From: Siphonodentalium dalli
Lineage: Eukaryota; Mollusca; Scaphopoda; Gadilida; Siphonodentaliidae
NCBI GenBank assembly: GCA_032622095.1
Contig: CP136069.1
Location: 164,166,394 to 164,230,393 of the forward strand
Direction: 5' to 3'
Length of the DNA stretch: 64,000 nt
Below, piece by piece: positions 44,822 to 55,567 of this stretch. The translations under genes and the position numbers were made by a program. The notes under the pieces are model-generated. The model had not been told where the DNA came from. It made no database searches and saw only the letters and a list, made by a program, of their open reading frames with translations. Within the stretch, counting starts at the first letter, position 1. Each line of letters starts with the position of its first letter.

Positions 44822-45532
44822 TTGCGCTAACTGCTCAATGTTTTAATGTGTTACAAAACGTCTGATAAAAATAGTTCTATCGGGAATATTCACACCATTT
44901 TTTTTCAGAGAACATAGTGTAAATATAGTCCTATCGGGATATCGTAAAGGAGATTAATTAAACCCCTCAGACTGCCGAAACTGACGACATTAAATTCGCT
45001 TTTTCGTGTCCCGCGGAAATGAAACTTGTCTGTCCATTGATGACGTTATTTATTTGACATAGTATTTTTTTCTTCTGTTGTATTTGAACACTTGTTGCAC
45101 GCGCAGGCTGCACGATCATAATAACTTCAACCGATAAGCGCCGACTGATACCCGCGCAACAGTTTGTCTCAAATAAATTGTTATCAAAACGCAGGTTTAT
45201 GGCCGCGGACATAAGCCGATTAAGTGTAATGTAATTTATCCATGAATTTGACTGAAAAATTGTGATTCTATCACCATTAGCCACGAAAATGGGACCTCTA
45301 AACAGGCAAGTTTGATTTTCGGCGGACACGAACAAGCGAATTTATTGTCGGCAGTTTCGGCAGTCTGAGGGTTAATTAATCCCGAATTAAACGGAACTAC
45401 TTTACGATAGTCCGATAGGACTATGTTTACTCTATGCATGTTCTCTGAAAAAATAGTGTGAATATTCCCGATAGAACTCTTTTTATCAGACGTTGTGTAA
45501 CACCTTAAAACATTGAGCGGTTATAGCGCAAA
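44822..45532. mobile_element. Inverted-repeat element interrupted by a TTAA element
   Basis: Outer arms of about 130-160 bp: left TTGCGCTAACTGCTCAATG, 'cgtctgataaaaa', TCTATCGGGAATATTCACAC; the right arm is its inverse, ending GAGCGGTTATAGCGCAA. CCGAAAT lies just outside both ends (left near 44808, right near 45533) and may be a 7-9-bp target duplication. The centre is occupied by the 410-bp piggyBac-like element. Confidence 0.8.
44962..45371. mobile_element. TTAA-flanked piggyBac-like element (family J), 410 bp
   Basis: Between TTAA at 44958-44961 and 45372-45375, with inverted ends ACCCCTCAGACTGCCGAAAC and GTTTCGGCAGTCTGAGGG; the arms extend about 55 bp. A minus-strand frame of 122 codons (44967-45335) fills most of the element. 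It is the longest frame in the window but resembles no protein I know and is probably fortuitous. Confidence 0.82.
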
Positions 45533-45944
45533 CCGAAATGTGTTGTCTTGCAAGATATCCCACCGCTTTAGCTAAATTTACCTTCCTACAATATCCATAA
45601 AGAGGATCATATATTATATACCCACGGTTTTAATTATAGAATATAAAATATATTGGTTTCGCGAATGACCAACTCAGAATTCCGTTAAAATAACAATAAC
45701 AACCAGCACCTATAACGAACCGTTTTACTGGACTTGGGCTACTGGTCGCGTAGTTCCGACTTTTAAATAAACGGAATTTCCAACTCTATAAATAAAAGCC
45801 CCACAATGCATTCGCCCTGTCCACCACGCAATATCAAAATCTCAGCAGCTAGATACACCACAGGTGGCGTAATAAATGCTCTTTATTATTTCCATATCAG
45901 GAATACAGTAACAAACAAGACAGCAGTAAAATAAATGGGGACAA

Positions 45945-46210
45945 AAAGTTAGTGTAATCATGTATGAAATTTCCAACTGTTAAAATTCTTTATAACAGTT
46001 GTGACTCCCACCCCCTCAAAATACCTCCATCATTCGATCCCCGTCCCCATCATAATGGGGACAATAATTACTAGTTGGGATACCAGGCAATGGTAACCAT
46101 GTATTTTAACCTTTATGTTGTAGTGTAATAATGTATGAAATTTCCAACTACATGTGCATTAACTTTTTTTTACAAAAGTTGTGAATCATACACACTCAAA
46201 ATCTAACTTC
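45945..46210. repeat. Direct repeat, about 173-bp period
   Basis: 'agtgtaat.atgtatgaaatttccaact' and the following '.aaaagttgtga.tc..ac.c.ctcaaaat' occur near 45950-46022 and 46123-46202. Confidence 0.75.
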
Positions 46211-47054
46211 CACCCCCCACCCCACTACACTGTCCCTTCCACTTAAAAACATTCTGGAGATCAAGTTGGCCACAGGTGTTCAGTTATTTTATACCATGAC
46301 TCCCTATTGTACTGTGTACAAACATGCTATATAATATATTTGTGCTGTACACCCTACTGTGTGTGAACAGGAGTCCGACCGTGGGTAACACGTTTCTACT
46401 GTGGGTAACACGTTTTAATGGCATTTCAATGGTTAAAGTTTATACCCATAGTAGAACTACATCCGAGTTGACCTTTCATTAACCTTCCATGACCTCGATC
46501 AAAATCACTCTATTTTTAAAATGTAGCGCCTCGCGATGAAAACAATTTGATACTTTCGATTCAATTGAATATTATACTCACTAATGCGATAAAAACGAAC
46601 AGTTATTTCCGTGGAAATCACATCCAGATCAACAAATTGAACATATATTTCAAGAAATAGACGTAAAAAACTCGAACAACAAACGGTGGATTTCAAAATG
46701 ACTTTCGTGGTTTCCTGTTCACTGTACGGCGGAGAAAAAAAAGTTCCCGCAATGTGTTATATTTATATTCATTAAATTCGTATTCCCATATATATATTCA
46801 TGTTGTTTATTTATGGCGGTTTCATCATGATTACAGTTTATTGTGAATTGGCTACAATGATACCATATTCGTACAATTGAATGTTGACCTAATTCAATGT
46901 ATCAATACGCCTGATCAGCTGTGATAGTGTACGTCGATGTACGGCCAAGTGTGGGGAACACAACGGGGATGATTGTGAATGGTGCGACAGAATCATCTTA
47001 ATTTAAGTGGGTTTATTTCGATTTCATAGCAGTTGTTGCTCCTGTACCGGTCAT

Positions 47055-47217
47055 GGTATAAACAAAATACACACGTAGTGTTTCTGAATACCAAATTTAC
47101 ACCACTCGTGGGATTGATGATTTACCACACTCGCTAAAGCTCGTGTGGTAAACCATCAATCCCACTCGTGGTGTAAATTTGGTATTCAGAAACACTACGT
47201 GTGTATTCTATATATAC
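47055..47217. repeat. Near-perfect palindrome, about 163 bp
   Basis: Core arms of about 65 bp are complementary with at most a few mismatches: left AATACACACGTAGTGTTTCT then GAATACCAAATTTACACCAC; right is the exact inverse ending GTGTGTATT. The loop is CGCTAAAGC-like. Outer GGTATA/TATACC extends the match. Probably a MITE. Confidence 0.92.
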
Positions 47218-47624
47218 CCCACGTGTCTTGGACTGTTGCCAAATTCACAGTGCTCCATTAGAGGGCCTGCTTGGACTGTTGCCAAATTCACAATGTTAAC
47301 TGCAGAGAGGTTGTATGTTATTGGAGACGTTCTAATATGACAATAGGCTGGCCTAATTAACGAACCATGCACAGCTAAATACACACAAGCAACTTTTAAT
47401 CTTCAAATAGATACAATTGTCGGCCTCCAAAATTCAATATACTTTCTTATATACAAACAAACATTGAACTCATACCATTGTTTCACTTAACCAAAATAGC
47501 GAATTTCCCCAAAAGAACGCATATAGACTGCGCATGCAGAAAATAAAAGATGGCCGTTACTACAAAAAAAACAGACATGCGCACTCCAATTAAAATTACC
47601 CATAATTCAGTTCACTACACCAGG

Positions 47625-48105
47625 GGGCTCCCAACAGGTTATACAATGTTTTCAGGCTATCAGATTATTTATATTTTCGACTTTAAGTTTACAATTTGAG
47701 CCTGTCCTCACTCTATCGATACGATTTATCATAAACATATTATACACCAGTGGCGTTAACTTTACAACTTCGGCATCTACGTGATTATATCGGTACGATT
47801 CAGTAAGGTACAAACAATCTCCATAAAATACAGAAGGGGCTCCCAATAGGTTATTCCCATTTATTATGGGCTCCCAATAGGTTATACAATATTTTCAGGC
47901 TATCAGATTATTTATATTTTCAACAACATATTATTACACCGGTGACTTTAAGTTTACAATTTGAGCCTGTCCTGACTCTATCGATAGGATTTATCATATT
48001 TTCATAAACGTATTATACACCGCTGGCGTTAACTTTACAATTTCGGCATCTACGTGATTATATCGGTACGATTGAGTAAGGTACAAACAATCTCCAAGAA
48101 TACAT
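47625..48105. repeat. Tandem duplication, about 240-bp unit
   Basis: 'gggctcccaa.aggttatacaat' starts copies at 47625 and 47868, with a partial at about 47836. Both run through 'gtttacaatttgagcctgtcct', 'cgttaactttacaa', 'cggcatctacgtgattatat' and 'gtaaggtacaaacaatctcc'. Copy 2 has small insertions. Confidence 0.9.
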
Positions 48106-48841
48106 TCGCCCTGTACTCCATGCGATATAAAAAAACCAAATGCAAGTAACACCACACTAGGTGGCGTAATAAATAAATTGTTTTAATCATTAAGTGCCGA
48201 AATAGTAGAAGTATAGTCTACTATTGAAAACATCAATTCCAACATGCTATACTCGTGTTCACTGCACTATCAATCACTACCAATTTATACAGTGCTTAAA
48301 TAGGTACACATTTCACGTTTCGACTTGACTGTGGTGTTTGTTCCTTCAATACGGCGAAATGTCTTGATGAAACTTGGCATGTATGGATTAGAGTTATGTC
48401 CCGTAGCTCGGGTATGTTACAAATTGGGGATCTGTTCGGAGTATGTGCAGAATACACCCAGACGTCAAACCGAGTAATGCCGAATATCTTTCGGTAGGAA
48501 TCGGGGGATCTTCAAAATCGAAGATCAGATAAATTGCTGGTAACGTCGCAAGAGCTACACTCTGACCTTGACCTCAGTTAAGGGTATACTTGGGTGTGAC
48601 TAATTACCGCCTGGGACCGCCCGGGTGGCCCCATGTGCCTGCATGTGGACACAATATCTCGATGTTATGACGTAGCCACATGCCACCTGAGGGCAACATA
48701 GAACAATTTACTCGCTCGCTCGTCTCTGGTCGGTCATATTAACCCCACAAATGCCTATGTTGGCTAAAGAGCCTGGGTGATTACTGGTGTCTTCGTGTGT
48801 TTTCAAACACATTATTTTGGTGATTCTCGGTAGTGTTAATT

Positions 48842-49543
48842 CCATATATTGACTCGTTGACGCGTCCACGGCCGATGGTATTAACCCCTCAAATTCCGGT
48901 AAAATAGTGCATAAACAAAAAGAACCGTATTAACCCCTCAAATTCCGGTAAAATAGTGCATAAACAAAAAGAACCGGGCGGCACCATGGGCCCGTGGACA
49001 CTATATCTCGACGTTATAACATAGCAACATACCCCACGAGGTCAACCTAGAAAATGTTACTCGCTCGTTCGACTCCGGCCGGTGTTATTAACCTCTCAAA
49101 ATCCGATAAAATAGTATATAAACAAAAAGCAAACTGGAAGCAAACGTTCGCTGAGAACCTCCATGCTTTGCATATCAGGTGATAATAGGAGGTGGGTGGA
49201 AGAGTGTGGCGAATACGAATAACTCTTTTCTTAGAACTAGAATTTCAGAAGATACTTTTTAGTGCATTAGATTAGATTAGGCGATCCTTAAATTGTGATT
49301 TTTTTTATTTCTAGAGAATATACACTTGCGATGCAATGAGCGCCTAATATAATACAAAAAATGAAATCAACTCAATTACACCCGCTCGTGTCAAAATATA
49401 AAAATTATAGGTGTAAAGTTATTAATTTTTATTGAAAACATTCAAGAAATTTGCGATATTTACGATCATGTAAAGCCGAATATTTATGGTGGTACGTTAT
49501 TTTGCGGGATTTTGTGCTGACGCGTCAGCGAGTCAATATCTGG
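48842..49543. mobile_element. Element with 25-bp inverted ends, about 700 bp
   Basis: CCATATATTGACTCGTTGAC then GCGTC at the left, and GACGCGTCAGCGAGTCAATA then TCTGG at the right. TA lies immediately outside TTGACTCG at both ends, so a TA-targeting element is possible. A copy exists in B' at 56240-56941. It contains a 49-bp tandem pair. Confidence 0.7.
48880..48978. repeat. 49-bp tandem pair
   Basis: 'attaacccctcaaattccgg' through 'aaacaaaaagaaccg' twice in succession. A diverged third version with 'ttaacctctcaaaatccg' lies near 49087. Repeated in B'. Confidence 0.92.
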
Positions 49544-49597
49544 AAGTCACTATCAGGTGGTATTGCACTAACCAGGACGCACCTGACTCCAACCATA

Positions 49598-49706
49598 CTT
49601 AGATAAAAAATTGGCGCGGCGGCAGTGGGGATGAGGGGGCCGCACGCGCGCCAATTTTTTTTATCTAAGAACAATAACTCTAAGTTATTGTTCTTAGATA
49701 AAAAAG
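49598..49706. repeat. Two overlapping hairpins sharing one arm
   Basis: CTTAGATAAAAAATTGGCGC pairs with GCGCCAATTTTTTTTATCTA then AG, enclosing a GC-rich loop. The second arm (TTTTTTATCTAAGAACAATA) also pairs perfectly with the next segment ending TTCTTAGATAAAAAA, around a 3-base loop. One central strand can therefore form either of two stems. A second copy lies at 56996-57104. Confidence 0.88.
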
Positions 49707-49879
49707 GCATAAGAAAAGTAAAGACGGAGGTATGTCGGGAACACCATCGACTAACGATATATTCAGTCGATACGAAGATACTGAGTATGATCTAGATTGC
49801 ATTTCTTATATCAGGATCATTTTGGATCGTATAACACCGTGTAGATACGCTTTGTTAGCGCTTCACAAATTTCCCCGTT

Positions 49880-50790
49880 GTATAATGACACTATCAGATG
49901 CCTTTATGACCATAATTGAAACCCATCAGGGCTCATCGAGTGTCTTTTGATCAATTATTATCACATTTCACCAGTTCCAACATGACATGTACAACTTCCC
50001 TATCAACAATGTTTTCTAAATTGCCAAAACTGAGTGCATTTATGATGTTGCTTCATATCTGAGGATACCATGGGGTGTAATTTCATTGATTGCTACCACG
50101 CATCAAGGGTCAAAATACAATACACATTTCTCCTGACCAAGGCCTCAGAAAGTGTCTTTTCATCTATTTTTATCATATTTCATGAGTTCCAGCATGGAAT
50201 GTTCACCTTCGCTAGCAATACTGTTCCCTAAAATTGCATATGGACTACATATGGACTGTGGATTGATCTCTAGGGACCCAATGGCTGTAATTAAATATAT
50301 TTTTAAAACACATGGAGCTTAAGACATGAAATTTACAATTTTCCTGACCAAATTATGACCTACAATACACTATGAGGTCCCTTTATGTTCATAACTCAGT
50401 CATAAGTACTCATGAAGTGTCTTTTTATCCATTTTATCACATTTGATGAGTTCCAACATGAAATATACACTTTCCCTGGCAAGAATGTTGCCTAAAATTG
50501 CAAAATTGAGTCAATTTATGCTCTAGGTTAATGTCTAGGACACCACTCCCATGTCCCTTAATTCATTTTTTACCATAGATGAAGGGTCAAATATGAAATA
50601 CATATTTCTCCTGACCAAATTATGGGGTACATTGGCACTATGAGATGACTTTATGTTCATAACTCAAAGATATGAGGGCTCGTGAAGTGTCTTTACATCT
50701 ATTTTTATCATATTTCATGAGTTCCAGGATGAAATATTCACCTTCACTAGCAATATTGTTGTCTAAAATTGCAAACGTTTTCTCAAAATA
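49880..50790. repeat. Degenerate tandem repeat, 212-270-bp unit, four copies
   Basis: 'gtgtctttt.atc.attttatcatatttcatgagttcca' recurs at 49940, 50152, 50417 and 50687. Each is followed by 'acatgaaat..tcacctt.ccta.caataatgtt..ctaaaattgcaaa'. Repeated in B' at 57278-58188. Confidence 0.85.
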
Positions 50791-52069
50791 TGAGATATTG
50801 CGCGAACTGTTAGTGAGCTAATTGATTTTTGTGTCAAATTTGATCCAACATAGACGAAAACATTCAATAATTCTGAAGGACTTACTCGAAAACTGAATTT
50901 TTATTGTTTTTTTTTTTTATAAATGTGAGGGTTATTTTCACACTAGCTCTTGGATATTCGTTCTTATGTCATCGTTTTTGTTTCAAAGTATTTGTTTTTT
51001 GTTGATAATTGACAACCCTGCATTATTTTGATCGATAATGAAAAACAAAATATTGTATTTTTATGCATTGGTTCGTTATGGTCCTAATATGAAACATTTT
51101 AACTCAAATGCTATATTATTTCGGTTAAATACAAGCTATGTTAACATTATTCTAGGAAATATTAATTTCTGCATCATTATATTTGCGATGATGAACACAT
51201 TCACACATTAGACCGAATGGATTCGCACAAAGCCTTCCTTTATTATAAGACTTCGATAGAAATTATATACGTTTTCTCAAATTATAAGATTTTGGTCCAA
51301 ATTTCATTTAAATACTTGATTGTTGCTTCCAACTGTATTTCAAATAGACGAAATATTTCCATTTTATTTAAAACAGACGAAATATTTACAATGCTTATCA
51401 AGTAATTACATTGTTCTTCGATATTAGTTGTTAGATTATGGTTTTCTAACGTTTTATGAAGAGTAGTATTCAAAATTATATATTCCTTTTTTTTTCTGTC
51501 AGTGTAAAGAGGCAACATTCTGCATATGCATATCTTAAAGAGTGCTTATATACTTTAACATTAAAGTATACATCATAACCCACATAGTTGAACACATTAC
51601 ATTCGTGCATATAATGGCATATTGATAAGACACACCGGACCACCATAGAGCTTATAGCGTATGTGGAACTGAATAGTTAACTATAGTAGAGGGCTTTTTT
51701 ACTTGATTTAACAGTGAAAAGGGCACTTAATGTACATCATAATATAACGCACTAATATGTATTGGATTTGCTTTAAGAAACACGGACGTATACATAAATC
51801 AGATACGCATACTTAGAACACATTCACTTCGTGTATATACTGAAGTATACCACGTATATAGTCCACAAAGACATAGCCCTGCATGTGAAAACTCAGTTTA
51901 ACTATACATTAAAGAGCGTTTATACGTGATTTACCTGTGAAAATGGAAATTTTTATACATCATATCACATAGAGGTACCGTACTTGCTTTAAGAATATGG
52001 ACAGTTATAGGCACAATCATAACAACAATGGAGACCAGCGTTCTTACACAGAAATCAGTAATTTATGCA

Positions 52070-52092
52070 AAACTATGCCCTCGTAAACAATG
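52070..52092. other. 23-bp filler at the B/A' duplication junction
   Basis: Present in neither parental flank. Together with the last four bases of B it reads TGCAAAACTATGCCCTCGT, identical to 36850-36868, which lies just outside the family H element. This looks like a templated insertion. Confidence 0.85.
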
Positions 52093-55000
52093 CATTTAAG
52101 TTATTGTATCGTCGCTAGTCAGTGAGTGGCTTGAGTGTTCTCCCCGTATCATCATAATATTTTAAGCAATCGTGTGTGCGATCGGTTTAAAAATCCAGTA
52201 TCCCTCAATTACTATTTTTGATTACGGTAATTCGTAATTTAATTGACGCCATTTTATGGCTCCAGTCATAAATTCAATTTATATCAAATTATTAACTTTT
52301 AAATTATTAAATTTTAAGATAGCCTATTAACCTGAGCGTTTACAGAATACATCTTCGACTCAAAATACTTATGTTTCTATATATTATCGATATTAGATCG
52401 TTGTTGTCACCGGAAATTTAATGAAAATGGCGTACAGTACCCCTTTAAAGTTACATAATCCGAAGTAACGCTCCCAAATTACTATTTCTTTGGCTTCGGG
52501 GGTAAACAATGTTTGATTCGAGTCGAGGAACCCACCTATCAAAGCTCAGAGTGATCAGATATCGATTTTTGAAATTTGTTATTTCCCGAGATATGTTCTC
52601 ATTTGTGGCATGGAAAAAAATCGTCAAGGCGACGGATGGAGATGGATAACTCTAAAATCAAGTGGTATATATACGGCTAATTGTCGTGATGATAAAGTGG
52701 TAATACGTACCTTTAAGCCATATTTCTTTGAACAACATGTTGATAAATAACACGTTTTGGGGAATTTTTATACCATATAGCTGACAGTGGTAAGCATTAT
52801 TTTATTATAATTAATCGATTCTGATAACTAAAGCGTATTTTGAAGAAATGTTGTTGTTGTTATTATAGTTTGATGATATGGGGACCGTCTGTTCGGATTG
52901 AGGACCTTTTTTAATCAGCATGTGCACACTGACCAACCGATTCCCCGTTGTGGTGTGCGTTTGGCCGTTGTGGTGTGGCGAAACGCCGCTGTACGGTGTT
53001 TTTGGCGAAATTCGCAAGCGGGTAGGAGAGGGCTGATCACCAAAATCGGGATGGAGAGTTAATGTGCATATTTATAATAATGAGACCCCCACAGCCCTGA
53101 AGAAGGATATTATACCCAACGAATGAGCGCTTCCCTGACTCTCTGTTTGTTTGTACGGCTGAGAAATAGCCTACACAAAATGCCAGGGTGGGCATTCTGA
53201 CAATGGTTCCTCGACATGAAAGCCTTATTTGCTCACCCCTGAACACAATTTGACACCCCGCTGGTATTCTCCACGTAAGAAAAATTATCCCCGATCATGC
53301 TGGTAACGGCCCCAATTCTCCAATAGCCTAAATATTCAATACAATCCCAATCGAAGTGGGTCAATATCAGTCTGGGTGAACGTCGACTCAATGTTGTAAT
53401 GAATATTTAGGTATGAGTTTACTCAGACTGGGTCAATATGGAAAGAAACGGGCCCACTCGCCCCTGGGCCAGCTCGCCCCAGTCGACCTGGGCCAGCTCG
53501 CCCCGAGCCAGCTCGCCCCGGGCCAGCTCGCCCCAAGGGATAATGTCTTATTTAAGTTGTCGTTTTGGGGTCGTTTTGCTTGCTTTCTCTGGCTTACAGT
53601 CAAGTGATACCCGAGTCAAGTGATACGGTACCATACAAAGTGATACCCAAATCGGTGTCAACTGATACCCAAGATGTGTATCATTGAATTTGGAATGTTG
53701 AATTAAATATACACACATTCGAGATCATTATTTGTCCGAACGTCATGTCGGAATATACTCCATTCCTAGATCGAAAATGTCTTGAGTCGAGCCACTGCCG
53801 TTGTATATAGTCGCAGTTACAACGGAACATATTTGTGGTTACCCGGTATGATGTCAGATAAATATTGCACTGCTTATATACGGTATGTGGTCGGCATATG
53901 AAAGTGATTATCTATCACACTGAAGCCATCTCATCCTCTGAAGTGTGAGGTGTGATTAGTCGATTGGTTACTGTGTAAACAACCTGCTTCTATTGTTTTG
54001 ATAGGATATGAATGGGGATATAATAACGGCTTCTACGGGTTTCCCAAACTCCAGAGATAGTGAGATGAACTCAGAGAATAAGAGAAACTTTAATATCCAG
54101 AATGTGAAAACAGTTCATTATTGTTATTTATGAATTCGCCGGTTCGTCGTTCAAACCAACTAGTGTGATAAACTGCATGGCTATTATCTGTGCTAACAAA
54201 CGTGCCTAAAGTAATCTAAATGTCAAAATTGATGGACATAACTCTGAAATATATCATAATCTGAATTTAAGAAATTAATATATTAATATATATTAACTTA
54301 TTTACAACTTTAATACAAATGTAATACCCGGGCCAGCTCGCCCAGGAAGGCCATTTGTGTCAAAAATCAAAGTGCCAATTTTCAAATCCTAAACTTGTTT
54401 TTTAAGTGTCACAACGCTCAATTTATAAACCAATTTTATAAACCAATTGGACTTATTCTTATACACGGGTGCTATTTACTGATTCCAGAAGGCAAAATCT
54501 TCATTTCAGGAATGTCGTTTGTGCCAAAAATCAAAGTGCCAATTTTCAAATTCTAAACTTCATTTTATTTTTTTTAAGTGTCTCAATGCTGATTTTATAA
54601 ACCGATTGGGCTTATTCTTTAGACTATAATACACGGGTGGTTCTCACTGATTCTAAACTTCAAGTTAGTTTTTTAAGTGTCCCAACGCTCATTTTGTAAA
54701 CTAACTGGGCTTATTCTTTATATAATGGTGCTATGATTTACTGATTCTAGAAGACAAAATCTTCATTTCAGGTTCCAATTAGCTCACACAAATGTAAGCT
54801 GATTTAAAATTAAAATGGTTATATCCATAACGCAAACGGGCTATTTCCCTAATTCTAGAATATATATTATATGTGTCTTGAATTATAGGCGAGTTAAAAT
54901 TAGAATGATGAAATAAGCGTAGTAGAAGTCATAACGCGAAAGGAGGTTACGTCAATCCATGTTCGTACCCAAACTTAAACTTTTTCAGAATGAAGATTAT

Positions 55001-55567
55001 AAAATCTACTTTTCAGAATGAAGATTATAAAATGTACAATATAAAATGAACATTTTAGCGAAGCACGGCCTTGACCCTTAAATGTCAAGGTTGTTGTTTA
55101 ATGAATGATCCCCAGCTTGGCGTGGGTTGAAAGGAAGGAAGCGGGGTAACGTGCAAGGACGCGGATCTTCGATTTTGAAGATCCCCCGAATATTGCCGAG
55201 CCGATTCGGGTATCTCCGGGGGATCTTCAACATCGGAGATCTGAGTATACTTCGCTGTTGTTTTTGTTGATGTTGACTGCCGTTGTGTGTTTTATTTGAT
55301 GTTATAATTTACATTTATTTGTGTACTCGGCGATTATAAAAATACCGTATATATAATAAAGACGAATTAACAATTAATTAATTATTGAATGTCAATCAAT
55401 CATGAATGAAAATTGTTTTTTAACAATCATGCAGACGATATTTAATTTATATACGTCTATAGTTTGACTTTGAACTGACACAGAACAGTCAGTTACGGTG
55501 GTGTAGAACGCCACCAGACGTTACGAAAAAGACTTAAAAAAAAAAAAAAATAAGCGCACAAAGTAAA
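52093..55567. repeat. Large duplication, segment A' (second copy)
   Basis: Near-identical to 40839-44313. Begins 231 bases into the family I MITE, so that element is truncated here. Ends in 'gcacaaagtaaa', directly abutting B'. Carries second copies of the phrase repeats (53449-53674) and the hairpin (55163-55242). Confidence 0.97.

Larger units (their letters stand above)
44314..48169. other. Segment X: 3.86 kb present once, missing between A' and B'
   Basis: In the second copy A' joins B' directly. Both parental edges share TAA at the junction (agtAAAcaag and cgTAAtaaat give agTAAATAAATaaattg). X contains the nested inverted element at 44822-45532, a direct repeat 'aatataaaatatattggtt'...'cagaattccgttaa' (44378 and 45640), a long palindrome (47055-47217) and a tandem pair (47625-48105). 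No gene was recognised. Confidence 0.9.
48170..52069. repeat. Large duplication, segment B (first copy), 3900 bp
   Basis: Collinear with 55568-59467 at a constant offset of 7398. One substitution was noticed (48347 C versus 55745 T). Contents: a TA-flanked inverted element (48842-49543), the double hairpin at 49598-49706 and degenerate tandem repeats (49880-50790). Frames of 61-78 codons (for example 49732-49950) are exactly duplicated but unrecognised. Confidence 0.97.

Noticed and set aside
44967-45335. 122-codon minus-strand frame as a gene
   Set aside because: It lies wholly inside a 410-bp TTAA element with inverted arms and has no recognisable domain. Kept only as a note in the findings.
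49732-49950. 72-codon frame present identically at 49732 and 57130
   Set aside because: Its identity reflects the large DNA duplication, not selection. There is no recognisable motif and it runs into a degenerate repeat.
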